Origin: an uncultured Saprospiraceae bacterium
Lineage (GTDB): Bacteria; Bacteroidota; Bacteroidia; Chitinophagales; Saprospiraceae
Reading direction: 5' to 3'
Assembly (NCBI GenBank): GCA_937924805.1
Contig: CALDTZ010000020.1
Location: forward strand, 1-64,000
Length of the DNA stretch: 64,000 nucleotides
The notes under the pieces are model-generated. The model was given only the letters and a program-made list of their open reading frames with translations. It was not told the origin of the DNA and searched no databases. This document shows positions 41,301 through 52,000 of this stretch, piece after piece (the first letter of the stretch is position 1; the number at the start of each line of letters is the position of its first letter). The position numbers and the translations under genes were made by a program.

Positions 41301-44110
41301 CGAGTTAAATACATATATCGTTGTCTTTCTATTTCTAGAAAAACGGGATCATGTAGATCTTTAATAAAGTGGATTGCTTCTCCTGTTGATTTCATTTCTG
41401 GTCCTAATTGTTTGTCAACATTGGGGAATTTGTCAAATGAAAAGACTGGAATTTTTATAGCATATCCGTCCAATGTTTTATTAACATCAAAGTCTTTTAA
41501 TTTTGCTCCTAACATAACCTGAGTAGCAATATTTAAAAAAGGTACCTGATAAGCTTTAGCTATAAAAGGAGTCGTTCGCGAAGCTCTAGGATTTGCCTCA
41601 ATAACGTATACTTTTTCATCTTTAATAGCAAACTGAATATTGATAAGACCTTTTATATTCAATTCTAATGCTAGAAGTTTAGTGTATTTTTTCATTTGAT
41701 CAAGCACATCATCGCTTAAACTATATGAAGGTAGTACAGCAGAACTATCACCAGAATGAATCCCTGCAGGTTCAATGTGCTCCATAATTCCCATAATCAT
41801 AACATCTTCTCCATCGCATATTGCATCTATTTCTGCTTCTTTAGCTCTCTCAAGAAATTGATCAACTAGTACTTTATTGTCAGGCATATGCTTGAAAATA
41901 GATAACACTTGTTTTTCTAATTCATCATCATTAATTACAATTCTCATTCGTTGACCACCCAGCACATAACTTGGTCTCACCAAGACAGGGTAAGTAATTC
42001 TATTTGCAATTTTGATTGCATCTTCGGCATCGATTGAAACACCATATTTTGGATATGGAATATCTAATTCTTTGAGAAGATCAGAAAACCGGCCTCTATC
42101 TTCTGCTAAATCCATAGCATTGAAATCTGTACCGATTATTTTTATTCCATGTTTTTTGAATTTTTCTGCAAGCTTTAAGGCCGTTTGTCCTCCCAATTGG
42201 ACGATTACGCCTTCCGGTTGTTCGAGATCAATAATTTCCTTTATATGTTCCCAAAATACTGGTTCGAAATACAGTTTATCAGCAATGTCAAAGTCAGTAG
42301 AAACAGTTTCCGGGTTACAATTAATCATTATTGCTTCATAGCCAGCTTCTTTTAGGGCCATAATTCCATGAACACAACAATAATCAAATTCGATACCTTG
42401 ACCTATTCTATTAGGTCCAGAACCTAAAACTATAATCTTTTTTCTATCTGAAGGAATGGACTCATTTTCTTCATCAAATGTTGAATAAAAGTAGGGTGTT
42501 TTGGCTTCAAATTCTGCAGCACAAGTATCCACCATTTTATAAGTTCTCTTTACACCCACCTTATATCTATAGGCCGTTACCTCTTCTTCTGTAATCCTCA
42601 TTTGCCATGCAATCTGAGCATCTGAGTATCCTGCGTTTTTTAATTCTTTTAGAAAATCAACAGGGATATCTTCCGCAACATTAAATTCAAGGAGTCGTTT
42701 TTCATACTTGACGAGTTCATTGATTTGGCTGATATACCAAGGGTCAATTTTAGTAAGTTTATGAACCGTTTTTGGTGGCACACCAAGTCTCAGTGCATCT
42801 TTTAAGCGATAGATTCGATCGTCACTTACTTTTTCAAGTCTTTCAAGGATATCTTCTGTTCGAATCCACTCTTTTTTGTCAGACCCCAGTCCTGCTCGAT
42901 TGTTTTCTTGACTTTGACAAGCTTTTTGCATTGCCTCCAAAAAACTACGACCAATGGCCATAACTTCGCCGACAGATTTCATTTGAAGGCCTAATGTATT
43001 GTCTGAACCATAAAATTTGTCAAAATTCCATCTAGGCATTTTAACAATTACATAGTCTAGAGTTGGTTCAAAGAATGCGGATGTTGTTTTTGTAACTTGA
43101 TTTTTTAATTCATCAAGATTATATCCTAATGCTAATTTAGCAGCGATTTTTGCGATTGGGTACCCAGTAGCTTTACTTGCTAGTGCAGATGATCTAGAAA
43201 CTCTTGGGTTAATTTCAATAGGTATAAGTTCTTCGGTTTCTGGATTTAATGCAAATTGGACATTACATCCTCCAGCAAAATTTCCAAGGGAACGCATCAT
43301 CATAATTGCATCATTTCTCATTTGCTGAAAAGCAGTATCTGATAATGTCATAGCTGGAGCTACAGTAATACTATCTCCGGTATGTATACCCATTGGGTCA
43401 AGATTTTCGACCGTACAGATAATGACAACATTGTTATTAGCATCTCTCAATAGCTCTAATTCGTACTCTTTCCAACCGAGTACGGCTACTTCGACGAGAA
43501 CTTCATGTGTCGGCGATGCATCAAGACCTCTTCTAAGGGCTTCATCAAATTCTGATTCATGCATGACAAATCCACCTCCTGTACCACCTAGTGTATAAGA
43601 AGGCCTGATTACAAGTGGGAATCCAATTTTTTGTGCAGCATCTTTTCCTTCAAGAAATGAATTTGCTATAAACGATGGTGCTACGCTTAGGCCTAATTTT
43701 TTAACGTGCTTTTTAAATTCATCTCGATTTTCTGTTAATTCGATCGCATCTAAATCGACTCCAATTAATTTAACATTATATTTTTCCCATAAACCTTGCT
43801 TTCCTGCATCAATAGCTAAATTAAGTGCAGTCTGTCCCCCCATAGTCGCTAAAACGGCGTCAATCTTACGATCTTTAAGTATATGTTCTAAGCTTTCGAC
43901 AGTCAAAGGGAGCAAATAAATATTATCGGCGGTTAATTTATCTGTCATTATTGTCGCCGGATTGGAATTGATTAAGGTAACTTCAATACCTTCTTCACGA
44001 AGTGATCTTGAAGCTTGAGAACCAGAATAATCAAATTCGCAAGCTTGTCCAATAATAATCGGGCCGCTTCCAATAATAAGTACGGATTTTATAGATAGAT
44101 CTTTTGGCAT
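41297..44110 (-). CDS. carB: Carbamoyl-phosphate synthase large subunit lacking the MGS domain
   Basis: CarB uses ammonia from CarA, bicarbonate and two ATP to make carbamoyl phosphate for pyrimidine and arginine synthesis. Both ATP-grasp halves are present, each starting with a GSGP motif (VLIIGSGPIIIGQ and IIVLGSGPNRIGQ), with LGGTGGG and LGGQRMR phosphate loops. The protein ends at QRYMYLTR, soon after GEAIHFIK. It therefore lacks the C-terminal MGS-like allosteric domain of about 130 residues that E. coli uses for UMP and ornithine control. I start at the ATG at 44110 (937 residues), since a promoter element covers the longer TTG start at 44134. Confidence 0.95.
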   Translation of the reverse strand: MPKDLSIKSVLIIGSGPIIIGQACEFDYSGSQASRSLREEGIEVTLINSNPATIMTDKLTADNIYLLPLTVESLEHILKDRKIDAVLATMGGQTALNLAIDAGKQGLWEKYNVKLIGVDLDAIELTENRDEFKKHVKKLGLSVAPSFIANSFLEGKDAAQKIGFPLVIRPSYTLGGTGGGFVMHESEFDEALRRGLDASPTHEVLVEVAVLGWKEYELELLRDANNNVVIICTVENLDPMGIHTGDSITVAPAMTLSDTAFQQMRNDAIMMMRSLGNFAGGCNVQFALNPETEELIPIEINPRVSRSSALASKATGYPIAKIAAKLALGYNLDELKNQVTKTTSAFFEPTLDYVIVKMPRWNFDKFYGSDNTLGLQMKSVGEVMAIGRSFLEAMQKACQSQENNRAGLGSDKKEWIRTEDILERLEKVSDDRIYRLKDALRLGVPPKTVHKLTKIDPWYISQINELVKYEKRLLEFNVAEDIPVDFLKELKNAGYSDAQIAWQMRITEEEVTAYRYKVGVKRTYKMVDTCAAEFEAKTPYFYSTFDEENESIPSDRKKIIVLGSGPNRIGQGIEFDYCCVHGIMALKEAGYEAIMINCNPETVSTDFDIADKLYFEPVFWEHIKEIIDLEQPEGVIVQLGGQTALKLAEKFKKHGIKIIGTDFNAMDLAEDRGRFSDLLKELDIPYPKYGVSIDAEDAIKIANRITYPVLVRPSYVLGGQRMRIVINDDELEKQVLSIFKHMPDNKVLVDQFLERAKEAEIDAICDGEDVMIMGIMEHIEPAGIHSGDSSAVLPSYSLSDDVLDQMKKYTKLLALELNIKGLINIQFAIKDEKVYVIEANPRASRTTPFIAKAYQVPFLNIATQVMLGAKLKDFDVNKTLDGYAIKIPVFSFDKFPNVDKQLGPEMKSTGEAIHFIKDLHDPVFLEIERQRYMYLTR

Positions 44111-44131
44111 GGTTGGAGTATAAAATTCACA

Positions 44132-44139
44132 CAAATATA
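44132..44139 (-). promoter_or_regulatory. -7 promoter element of carB
   Basis: Minus-strand TATATTTG is an exact TAnnTTTG. It overlaps the TTG at 44134 and leaves about 15 bases of leader to ATG 44110, which supports the shorter start. Confidence 0.55.
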
Positions 44140-44219
44140 GAGATATGATTTATTAATTCTAGTTTAGATTTAAGCCTCTTATTTATTTTTTTTTTTAATC
44201 TGAAAGTTGATGTAGATTT

Positions 44220-44244
44220 ATAGTTTCAAAACCACTGAAACTAT
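44220..44244 (+). other. Hairpin reaching the dehydrogenase start codon
   Basis: ATAGTTTC (44220-44227) pairs with GAAACTAT (44237-44244) over 8 bp with a 9-base loop. The 3' arm ends on the first base of the TTG start codon at 44244, so the fold could affect initiation. Confidence 0.45.
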
Positions 44245-45194
44245 TGAAAGCGTTAATATCAGATCACGTCCATCCGTACTTGCTACATTATTTCTCATCT
44301 AAAGAAATAGAATATGATTACTTACCGAATATTCAATTCGAGGAAGTCGATCAGGTTATTGATCAATATGAAATAGTTATTGTAAATAGTAAAATAAAAT
44401 TACCCAAGCATAGAATAGATTGTGCAAAGAAATTATTGATTGTTGGGAGGTTAGGGTCTGGTCAAGATGGGATCGATATAGAATACCTGAAAGAGAAAAA
44501 CATTCATTTTGTAAGAACTCCTGAAGCGAATGCAAATGCAGTTGCAGAACATGCAATGGGTATGCTTTTGACATTAAATAATCATTTAATAAAAGCGGAT
44601 TATGACGTAAGACACAAAATGTGGCATCGTGAAAAACATAGAGGTGTTGAAATTGAAAAACAAGTTCTAGGGATTGTCGGCTATGGTCATGTTGGAAGTA
44701 TTTTTGCTAAAAAAATGTCGGCTTGGTCACACTCTATTGTATGTTATGATCGATATAAAGAGAATTATTCAAAAGATTTTATTAACATTGAAGAAGTTTC
44801 TATAGAACACATTCAAGAGCATGCGGACATCATTAGTTTTCATGTACCATTAACAAAAGAAACAAATCAATGGGTCGATCAAGGATTTATTGATAAATGT
44901 AAACCAGGGGTAACCATCATAAATACCTCAAGGGGAAACATTATAAAAACAGTTGATTTAGTTAATGCATTGGAAAACGGACAAGTTAAAGGAGCTTGTT
45001 TGGATGTTTTTGAAAACGAAAAACCACTAACGTACTCTATTTCCGATGATCAAGTATACAGGAGATTGCATTCCTTGCCGAATGTAGTGCTTAGCCCGCA
45101 TATAGCAGGCTGGACACACGATTCATTTTTTAAGATATCGAAGTTGATGTCGGAAAAAATAGATATGTTGATTGCGAAATTTTTATTTAATTGA
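44244..45194 (+). CDS. D-2-hydroxyacid dehydrogenase (phosphoglycerate-dehydrogenase-like)
   Basis: This NAD-dependent oxidoreductase of 316 residues has the family catalytic triad: R230 (NTSRGN), E257 (DVFENE) and H286 (LSPHIAGWT). The dinucleotide fold is VGYGHVGS (145-152). The substrate loop GRLGSGQDGID (68-78) replaces the usual GxGxDNID, and no ACT domain is present. It could be a serine-pathway 3-phosphoglycerate dehydrogenase or another 2-hydroxyacid reductase; sequence alone does not decide. The start is a TTG inside a hairpin (44220-44244), with no in-frame ATG before residue 105. Confidence 0.85.
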   Translation: MKALISDHVHPYLLHYFSSKEIEYDYLPNIQFEEVDQVIDQYEIVIVNSKIKLPKHRIDCAKKLLIVGRLGSGQDGIDIEYLKEKNIHFVRTPEANANAVAEHAMGMLLTLNNHLIKADYDVRHKMWHREKHRGVEIEKQVLGIVGYGHVGSIFAKKMSAWSHSIVCYDRYKENYSKDFINIEEVSIEHIQEHADIISFHVPLTKETNQWVDQGFIDKCKPGVTIINTSRGNIIKTVDLVNALENGQVKGACLDVFENEKPLTYSISDDQVYRRLHSLPNVVLSPHIAGWTHDSFFKISKLMSEKIDMLIAKFLFN

Positions 45195-45213
45195 ATATGA
45201 TTCGAATAAAAAT

Positions 45214-45244
45214 TTTGTTAGAGAACCAATATTTAGTAAAATTG
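45214..45244 (+). promoter_or_regulatory. Promoter of the TonB-receptor/cargo/PorV-like unit
   Basis: TTTG (45214-45217), a 19-base spacer, and TAAAATTG (45237-45244), one mismatch from TAnnTTTG. Spacing is that expected for Bacteroidota promoters. The start codon is 42 bases downstream. Confidence 0.6.
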
Positions 45245-45246
45245 TG

Positions 45247-45264
45247 CACCATTTGAAAATGGTG
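45247..45264 (+). other. Inverted repeat in the leader of the receptor gene
   Basis: CACCATTT (45247-45254) and AAATGGTG (45257-45264) form a perfect 8-bp inverted repeat with a 2-base centre, immediately after the -7 element and overlapping the expected transcription start. It may be an operator or a 5'-end mRNA hairpin. Confidence 0.55.
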
Positions 45265-45285
45265 TAACACTTTAAAAATTCAATT

Positions 45286-48200
45286 ATGCTAAGATTTTTA
45301 CGTGTATTGTTTGTATTATTTATAACAACACAAGCAGTTTTTGCCCAGACCTCATTGCAGGGAACGGTTACTGAAGAAGCAAACGGTATGACAGTACCTT
45401 TTGCAGATGTAATCCTTTTTAAAAATGACGTACTGATTACAGGAACTCAAACAGATTTTGACGGGAATTATTTCTTTTCCGACATTGACCCAAGTACATA
45501 TGACATTGAAGTCCGATTTTTAGGATTCGCGTCTGTACGTACGACTGGATTAATTGTCAAAGGTGGAAAAGTTAATAAATTCGATGCAGCACTTGCTGAA
45601 GAAGGTATCGTAATGGATGATATCGTTATTAAAGCGTACAAAGTACCTCTTATTGATATTGATGAAACATCATCAGGAGGAACGGTTACAGCAGAAAAAA
45701 TTAAAAATTTACCTTCAAAACAAATTGGAGCTATTGCGGCTACAACAGCTGGACTATCAAATATTGATGATGGAGCCATTGCAGTTAGAGGGTCAAGAAC
45801 AAATTCAACTTACTATTACATTGATGGTGTAAGGGTAAGTAGTGCGAACATTAATAGTATGATACCTGCTTCAGAAATTGAGCAGCTTCAGATTATTACT
45901 GGTGGTATTGAAGCCAAATATGGTGACGTTACCGGAGGAATTATTTCAATTACAACAAAAGGACCTTCTTCAAGATTTGGTGGAGGTTTTGAGCTTGAGA
46001 CATCAGAATTCTTGGATGGATATGGTTATAACCTAGCTTCGGCGAATGTTAATGGACCAATTCTTAAAGACAAAGATGGTAAATCAATTTTGGGGTTCAG
46101 ACTTTTTGGTCAGTACATCTATAGAGCGGATGATGATCCTTCTGCATTCGGAAATTACCGAGCAAGCGAGGATCTTATTGCTCAATTAGAAGCAAATCCT
46201 ACGTATAGTGTAAATGGTACTTTGTTTCCAGCTGCAGAGCAGTTAGATGATGAACAAATAGGCCCATTAGTAAAAGCTAGACCAAATGAAAGAGATATTG
46301 ATTATTCATTTACCGCTAAGCTTGATGCTCGGTTAAGTGATAATATTGATGTTACGCTTTCAGGTGGATATTTTGATAGTGACAACCGATTTGCACCGCG
46401 AGGAGCAGCTAGTTTTGTGCGGGATGATACTCGAACAAACAATGCTTGGGGATTGTTAAACTGGACAAATAACCCGCATTACTATAGAACAGGTTACAGA
46501 GGGAATATAAGATTCAGACACAAACTAGGAAGTCAAAACCTAAGTGAAGAAGATTCTAAATCTGTCGTTAGAAATGCAAGTTATACGCTACAGTTTGGAT
46601 ATGAAAAAAACAATGAAAGCACGCAAGATATTCGACATGAAGAAAACTTGTTTAATTATGGATATTGGGGAAGTATCGAAAAAGATTTTATCCCAATAGC
46701 AAGTGAAATATCGGATACTTCGACTTGGCAAGGACAAATTTTTAACGCTCCTTTCTCAGGACGACCATTTGGACATGCTGGATATCAAACATCTGTTGGA
46801 GAATATACACCTGGAGATGTTAACCCAGCATTAGGTTTAATGTATAATGAAAATGGATTTGTTAATACAAATTTATCAAGTGTATGGGGATTGTTTAATA
46901 ATGTAGGATCTGTATACAACAGGTTATACAAAAGAGAACAGGATACATATACTGTAAGTGTAGGAAGTGGTTTTGATATATTTCCTGGAGGATCTGGAAA
47001 AGGTAAGCACAGTATTCAATTTGGATTCTTGGGAGAATTAAGAACCAATAGACAGTGGGATATGGAACCTCAAGAATTATGGAGATTAGCTAACTTAAGA
47101 GTAAATGAGCACTTAAGCACTGTTGATTTTGGTAATGTTGTTGGTACATTCGATCAGATTATTGAAGGTGAAACGTTTACTTTTGATCAATATTCAGCAT
47201 TTTCGCAAGCAGATGAATTTAGTGATAATTATTTCTTCACTAGAATTAGAGAACTATCAGGAACACCTATCAATCAGCATTTAAACATTGATAATCTTGA
47301 TCCAAGTTCTATACGACTAGATATGTTTTCAGCAGGAGAGTTGAATAACTATGAGCCTATCTCATTGAATTATTTCGGGTATGATTACTTAGGTAATAAA
47401 ATTGGAACAGACATTACTTTCAATGATTTCTTTACTGGAAGAGATGAAAATGGGGTAAGAACGTTTGACGTTGCGCCTCACCAACCGATTTATGCGGCTG
47501 GATATGTTCAAGATAAATTTGTTTATAAGGATATCATCTTTAGAATTGGTTTAAGAGTAGATTACTTTGATGCAAATACAAAAATCTTAAAAGATCCTTA
47601 TTCTTTGTATGAAATTGAAACAGCAGATAATTTCTATAACTTAAATTCAGATTTAAATAGACCTGAATCTGTTGGCGACAACTATAAAGTTTATGTAGAT
47701 TCTGAAGGATCAAACAACGTAGTTGCCTTTAGACAAGAAGATCAGTGGTTTTTGCCGAATGGTACATCTGTAAGTAGTGGTTCTTCGATTTTTGGTGGAG
47801 GACTAGTAAATCCTTCTTATAAAGATGCTGAAAACAGAGTCCTAAACATTACGGACCCTACTTTCAACCCTGATGTTTCTTTTGAAGATTATACACCTCA
47901 ATTGAACTGGATGCCTAGATTGGCATTTTCATTCCCTATTTCTGAGGATGCAGGTTTCTTTGCTCATTATGATGTATTGGTTCAAAGACCTCCATCTAAT
48001 AGTGTAGCAACAGCACTAAATTATTTTTACTTTGAAAATCCTACAAGATTTAGTTCAGATAATAATGCAGCGGGTAATCCAGCATTAAGACCGGAGAAAA
48101 CAATTGATTATGAAGTTGGATTCCAACAGAAAGTTTCAAACTCTTCAGCGATCAAAATGTCTGCATATTACAAAGAACTTAGAGATATGATTCAGCAGAG

Positions 48201-48975
48201 AGTTTATACAAATTTACCTGCTCCTGTTAATCAATACCAAACATTTGGTAACCTTGATTTTGGTACAGTAAAAGGATTTACGTTCAGTTATGACTTAAGA
48301 AGAACGGGTAACTTAGAATTAAGCGCATCATACACATTACAGTTTGCTGATGGGTCAGGATCTGATGCAAATTCTTCAAGAGGTATTAACTCTAGAGGTG
48401 TACTAAGAACGTTATTCCCACTTTCATATGATGAAAGACATAGAATTACCGGTTCAATCGATTATAGATATGGAGAAGGTAAAAAATATACAGGACCAAG
48501 AATTTCTGGAATGGATATATTTAAAAATACAGGTGTTAACATGATTGTTACAGCTGTATCAGGTAGACCATATTCTGCATATGAAACGGTAAATTCATTA
48601 CCTTCAGCAGAGTCAGGTTTGTTAAATATCAATGGTTCAAGATTACCTTGGTTGTTTAATGCTGATTTAAGAATTGATCGACAATTTAGCTTCAAGTTTA
48701 GTGAAGAGTCTAATCGATCGTTAAATATGCAAGCATACTTAAGATTTGAAAATGTATTCAATATTAAGAATGTTGTGAACGTATATAGAGTGACTGGAGA
48801 TTCAGATGATGATGGTTATTTATTATCATCGTTTGGTCAAGATAGAGTAGAACAGATTGCTGCACAAGGCAGAGACTTAGAAAGTTTTTATGCTTCGTAT
48901 AATTGGAGACTGTTAAACCCAGATTATTATACAAGACCTCGAAGAATTTATGTAGGGGTAGCTTTTGATTTTTAA
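45286..48975 (+). CDS. Large TonB-dependent receptor
   Basis: This is a 1229-residue outer-membrane receptor. It has a signal peptide (LRVLFVLFITTQAVFAQ), a carboxypeptidase-regulatory-like beta sandwich (about 22-110: LQGTVTEEANGMTVPFADV, then GTQTDFDGNYFFSDI), a plug domain (about 125-230: GAIAVRGSRTN, YIDGVRV, EQLQIITGGIEAKYGDVTGG) and a long barrel ending in YVGVAFDF. Its length is well above the usual 700-1000 because of large extracellular loops. It is not SusC-like in the sense that no SusD gene follows; instead a sorting-domain secreted protein and a PorV-family protein follow, 25 bases and further on. Confidence 0.93.
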   Translation: MLRFLRVLFVLFITTQAVFAQTSLQGTVTEEANGMTVPFADVILFKNDVLITGTQTDFDGNYFFSDIDPSTYDIEVRFLGFASVRTTGLIVKGGKVNKFDAALAEEGIVMDDIVIKAYKVPLIDIDETSSGGTVTAEKIKNLPSKQIGAIAATTAGLSNIDDGAIAVRGSRTNSTYYYIDGVRVSSANINSMIPASEIEQLQIITGGIEAKYGDVTGGIISITTKGPSSRFGGGFELETSEFLDGYGYNLASANVNGPILKDKDGKSILGFRLFGQYIYRADDDPSAFGNYRASEDLIAQLEANPTYSVNGTLFPAAEQLDDEQIGPLVKARPNERDIDYSFTAKLDARLSDNIDVTLSGGYFDSDNRFAPRGAASFVRDDTRTNNAWGLLNWTNNPHYYRTGYRGNIRFRHKLGSQNLSEEDSKSVVRNASYTLQFGYEKNNESTQDIRHEENLFNYGYWGSIEKDFIPIASEISDTSTWQGQIFNAPFSGRPFGHAGYQTSVGEYTPGDVNPALGLMYNENGFVNTNLSSVWGLFNNVGSVYNRLYKREQDTYTVSVGSGFDIFPGGSGKGKHSIQFGFLGELRTNRQWDMEPQELWRLANLRVNEHLSTVDFGNVVGTFDQIIEGETFTFDQYSAFSQADEFSDNYFFTRIRELSGTPINQHLNIDNLDPSSIRLDMFSAGELNNYEPISLNYFGYDYLGNKIGTDITFNDFFTGRDENGVRTFDVAPHQPIYAAGYVQDKFVYKDIIFRIGLRVDYFDANTKILKDPYSLYEIETADNFYNLNSDLNRPESVGDNYKVYVDSEGSNNVVAFRQEDQWFLPNGTSVSSGSSIFGGGLVNPSYKDAENRVLNITDPTFNPDVSFEDYTPQLNWMPRLAFSFPISEDAGFFAHYDVLVQRPPSNSVATALNYFYFENPTRFSSDNNAAGNPALRPEKTIDYEVGFQQKVSNSSAIKMSAYYKELRDMIQQRVYTNLPAPVNQYQTFGNLDFGTVKGFTFSYDLRRTGNLELSASYTLQFADGSGSDANSSRGINSRGVLRTLFPLSYDERHRITGSIDYRYGEGKKYTGPRISGMDIFKNTGVNMIVTAVSGRPYSAYETVNSLPSAESGLLNINGSRLPWLFNADLRIDRQFSFKFSEESNRSLNMQAYLRFENVFNIKNVVNVYRVTGDSDDDGYLLSSFGQDRVEQIAAQGRDLESFYASYNWRLLNPDYYTRPRRIYVGVAFDF

Positions 48976-49000
48976 TTAATGAATACAAAAATTACTAGAT

Positions 49001-52000
49001 ATGTATAAGTTAGTAAAACTATTTATAATATTATTTTTTATCGGATTTGTGTCTGACGCAAGTGCACATGAAGATAAAACAAGATTGGGTAAACCTGGAA
49101 ATGTTCAAAAACAGGATACTCAAGTAAATTACCGAGAGGATTGTCAAGCAGCCAGAGCTCAGATTGATATGAGTATCAACAATGTAAGAGCAAGATTGTT
49201 GACTGGTGGTGATGTTTGGTGGGATTTAAATGAAGGAAAATATATCGTTCCTAATGTTGGTCCAGATCAAGAAGATGTTTCTTCCATATTTGCAGGATCA
49301 GTATGGATTGGAGGATTAGATCCTTCAGGAAATATTAAGGTTGCTGGTGGACAATATAGAACTGGGGGTGTAGATTTCTACCCTGGTCCTTTAGACCCAT
49401 CAACAGGTTTGACAGATTTAGAAGTATGTAACGATTGGGATCGATTTTTTAAAGTTTCAGGTGAAGATATTGAAACAGCTATTCAATTGTATGATCAAGC
49501 AGTACTTACTGGAATACCGGTTGATCCAGATTTGATCCCAGATGGTGTTAAATATTGGCCTGGTGCTGGAAATGCAGACTTTTTATCATTTTACAATTTC
49601 GAATTACCTGATACAGGACAAGGATTGGGTTCATTTTGGGATCAAGATGAAGATGGAATTTATGATCCTTCACAAGGAGATTTTCCAATCATTGAAATTA
49701 GAGGGTGTGCTCCAGATGGAAGAACTAAAGCAACTACTTTGGTACCAGATGAAATGATATACTGGATATATAATGATTCAGGTGGACCCCACGGGTTAAC
49801 AAATGGTGAACAGATACAAATGGAAATTCAGGTGCAAGCATTCGCTTATGCGACAAATGATGAGTTGAATGATATGACTTTCCAACGATACAAGTTGATT
49901 AATAGAGCAAGTGAAGATATTAGAAATACATACTTTGCAATGTGGGTAGATGCAGATTTAGGTTGCCACACAGATGATTATATTGGTTGTGTAGCGGAGC
50001 GAAGTTTGATGTATACTTACAATGAAGACGTACTAGATGGTACGACTGGATGTAACTGTGATGGTGGTACAGCTACCTATTGTGATAAGGTGCCAATAAT
50101 TGGTATGGATTACTTTAGAGGACCACTAGGACCAAAATTATTTGGACCAAATGGTGAGCTTATTGACCCGCCACTTGATGCAATTGGATTTGATACATTA
50201 GTAGAGTTAGGTATGTCATCTTTTACATATATGAATAATGGAGGAATTGGAAGTCCAGATCCTGCAACGACTGATCCAGACAATGCTGAAGAATTTTATA
50301 ATTGTCTACGAGGATTATGGAGAGATGGAACGCCAGTAACATTTGGTGGAAGTGGATTTAATCCAGGTTCTACAGATACAGTTAAATATGTATTTCCTGA
50401 TGCACCTAATGTAGCAAACGGATGGTCAATGTGTGAATCAGATTTGCCTTTCGGTGATCGAAGAACACTTCAGACATCAGGTCCATTCTTGTTGAAGCCA
50501 GGTGCCGTAAATGAGTTAATTATTGGAGCAGTATGGGTTCCTGAAATTTCATATCCATGTCCAGATATTACAAGATTGTTGAGAGCAGATGATTTAGCGC
50601 AAGCAGTCTTTGATGCTTGTTTTGAAATCCCTAGGGGTCCAGATGCACCAGATGTATGTTTGATAGAATTAGATCAAGAAATCATTCTTGTTTTAAGTAA
50701 CGATACAATTGCTTCGAATAATAAATTCGAAAAGTATCTTGAAGAAGATATTTTAGCTCCTGAAGGTGTTGAAGATGTTAATTATGTTTTTGAGGGTTAT
50801 AAAGTATACCAATTAGCAAATGAAAATGTAACGACACAAGAGTTAGATGATCCAACGAAAGCAAGAATCATTAGACAAGTTGATTTAAAGAATGGAATTA
50901 CGGATGTTTATAACTGGACGGCCTCAGTAAACCCTACCTCTGGAGCAGGAGATTTGGTTTATGATTATGAGCGAATGGTATCGGCTAGTGATGCAGGTAT
51001 TAAAAATACATTCCAAATAACGGATAATCAGTTTGCTGAAGGAGATAGAACGTTGATTAATCACAAGAAATATTTCTTTACGGTATTAGCTTATGCTTAC
51101 AATGAATATGAGCCTTTTGATCCTGCTACGCAATTAGGACAAAAAACACCATATAGAGAAGGTCGTAAAAACATTATGACATACACGGGAGTACCTAGAC
51201 CTATTGTTTATGAAAATATTCAATCATCATATGGTGATGGACCGATTGTACGTAGATTAGATGGTGTTGGAAGTGGAGGTAACTTCATGGAGCTAAACGA
51301 TGATATGTATGAGCCTATATTTAATGGCGAATCGATTGAGAAATTAGTTTACAGAGAAGGAGCAGGACCAATTAACATATCTATTTTTAATCCTTTAGAT
51401 GTAGTTGATGGTACTTATGAATTAGAAATATTAGGTGATTTTGTACCTGGAGGTACATGTGCTTTAGCTGATAGTGCACAATGGAAACTTACGCATATTG
51501 TTTCGGGTCAGAGCTTTAGTTCTGATAAATCAATTGATGAGGTAAGTGAGCAAATTATTGGAGAATTTGGATTCTCTGTAAATGTTGCTCAGGTAGATGA
51601 ACCAGGTATTACTACAGATGAAAATAATGGGTACTTAGGTGCTAAATTTGAATATGATGATCCAAATGGTGTATTCTGGTACGGAGCCGTTACAGATGGT
51701 TTAGGTCAAACAGACGTAGGTGATTTAGAAGATGGTGCTCTAGGATTTTTAGCTGAGGCATTTAACTTTCTAAAGACCAATGATGGTGAGCCTGATTTTG
51801 CAAGTGATATGAACCAATCATTTTCTGATGGATTATTTTATCCATTCTGGTTGTGTGATTATACAGCAGATCAAGGAGGTCAATTTCCATTTTATATAAC
51901 GCCTGCTTGGAAGCAGTCTGGTAGACACCAAGTAGTTAGAAGTAGTAATGGTATTGATCGATTGAATAATGTTGATATTGTATTTACAAGCGATAAAGAC

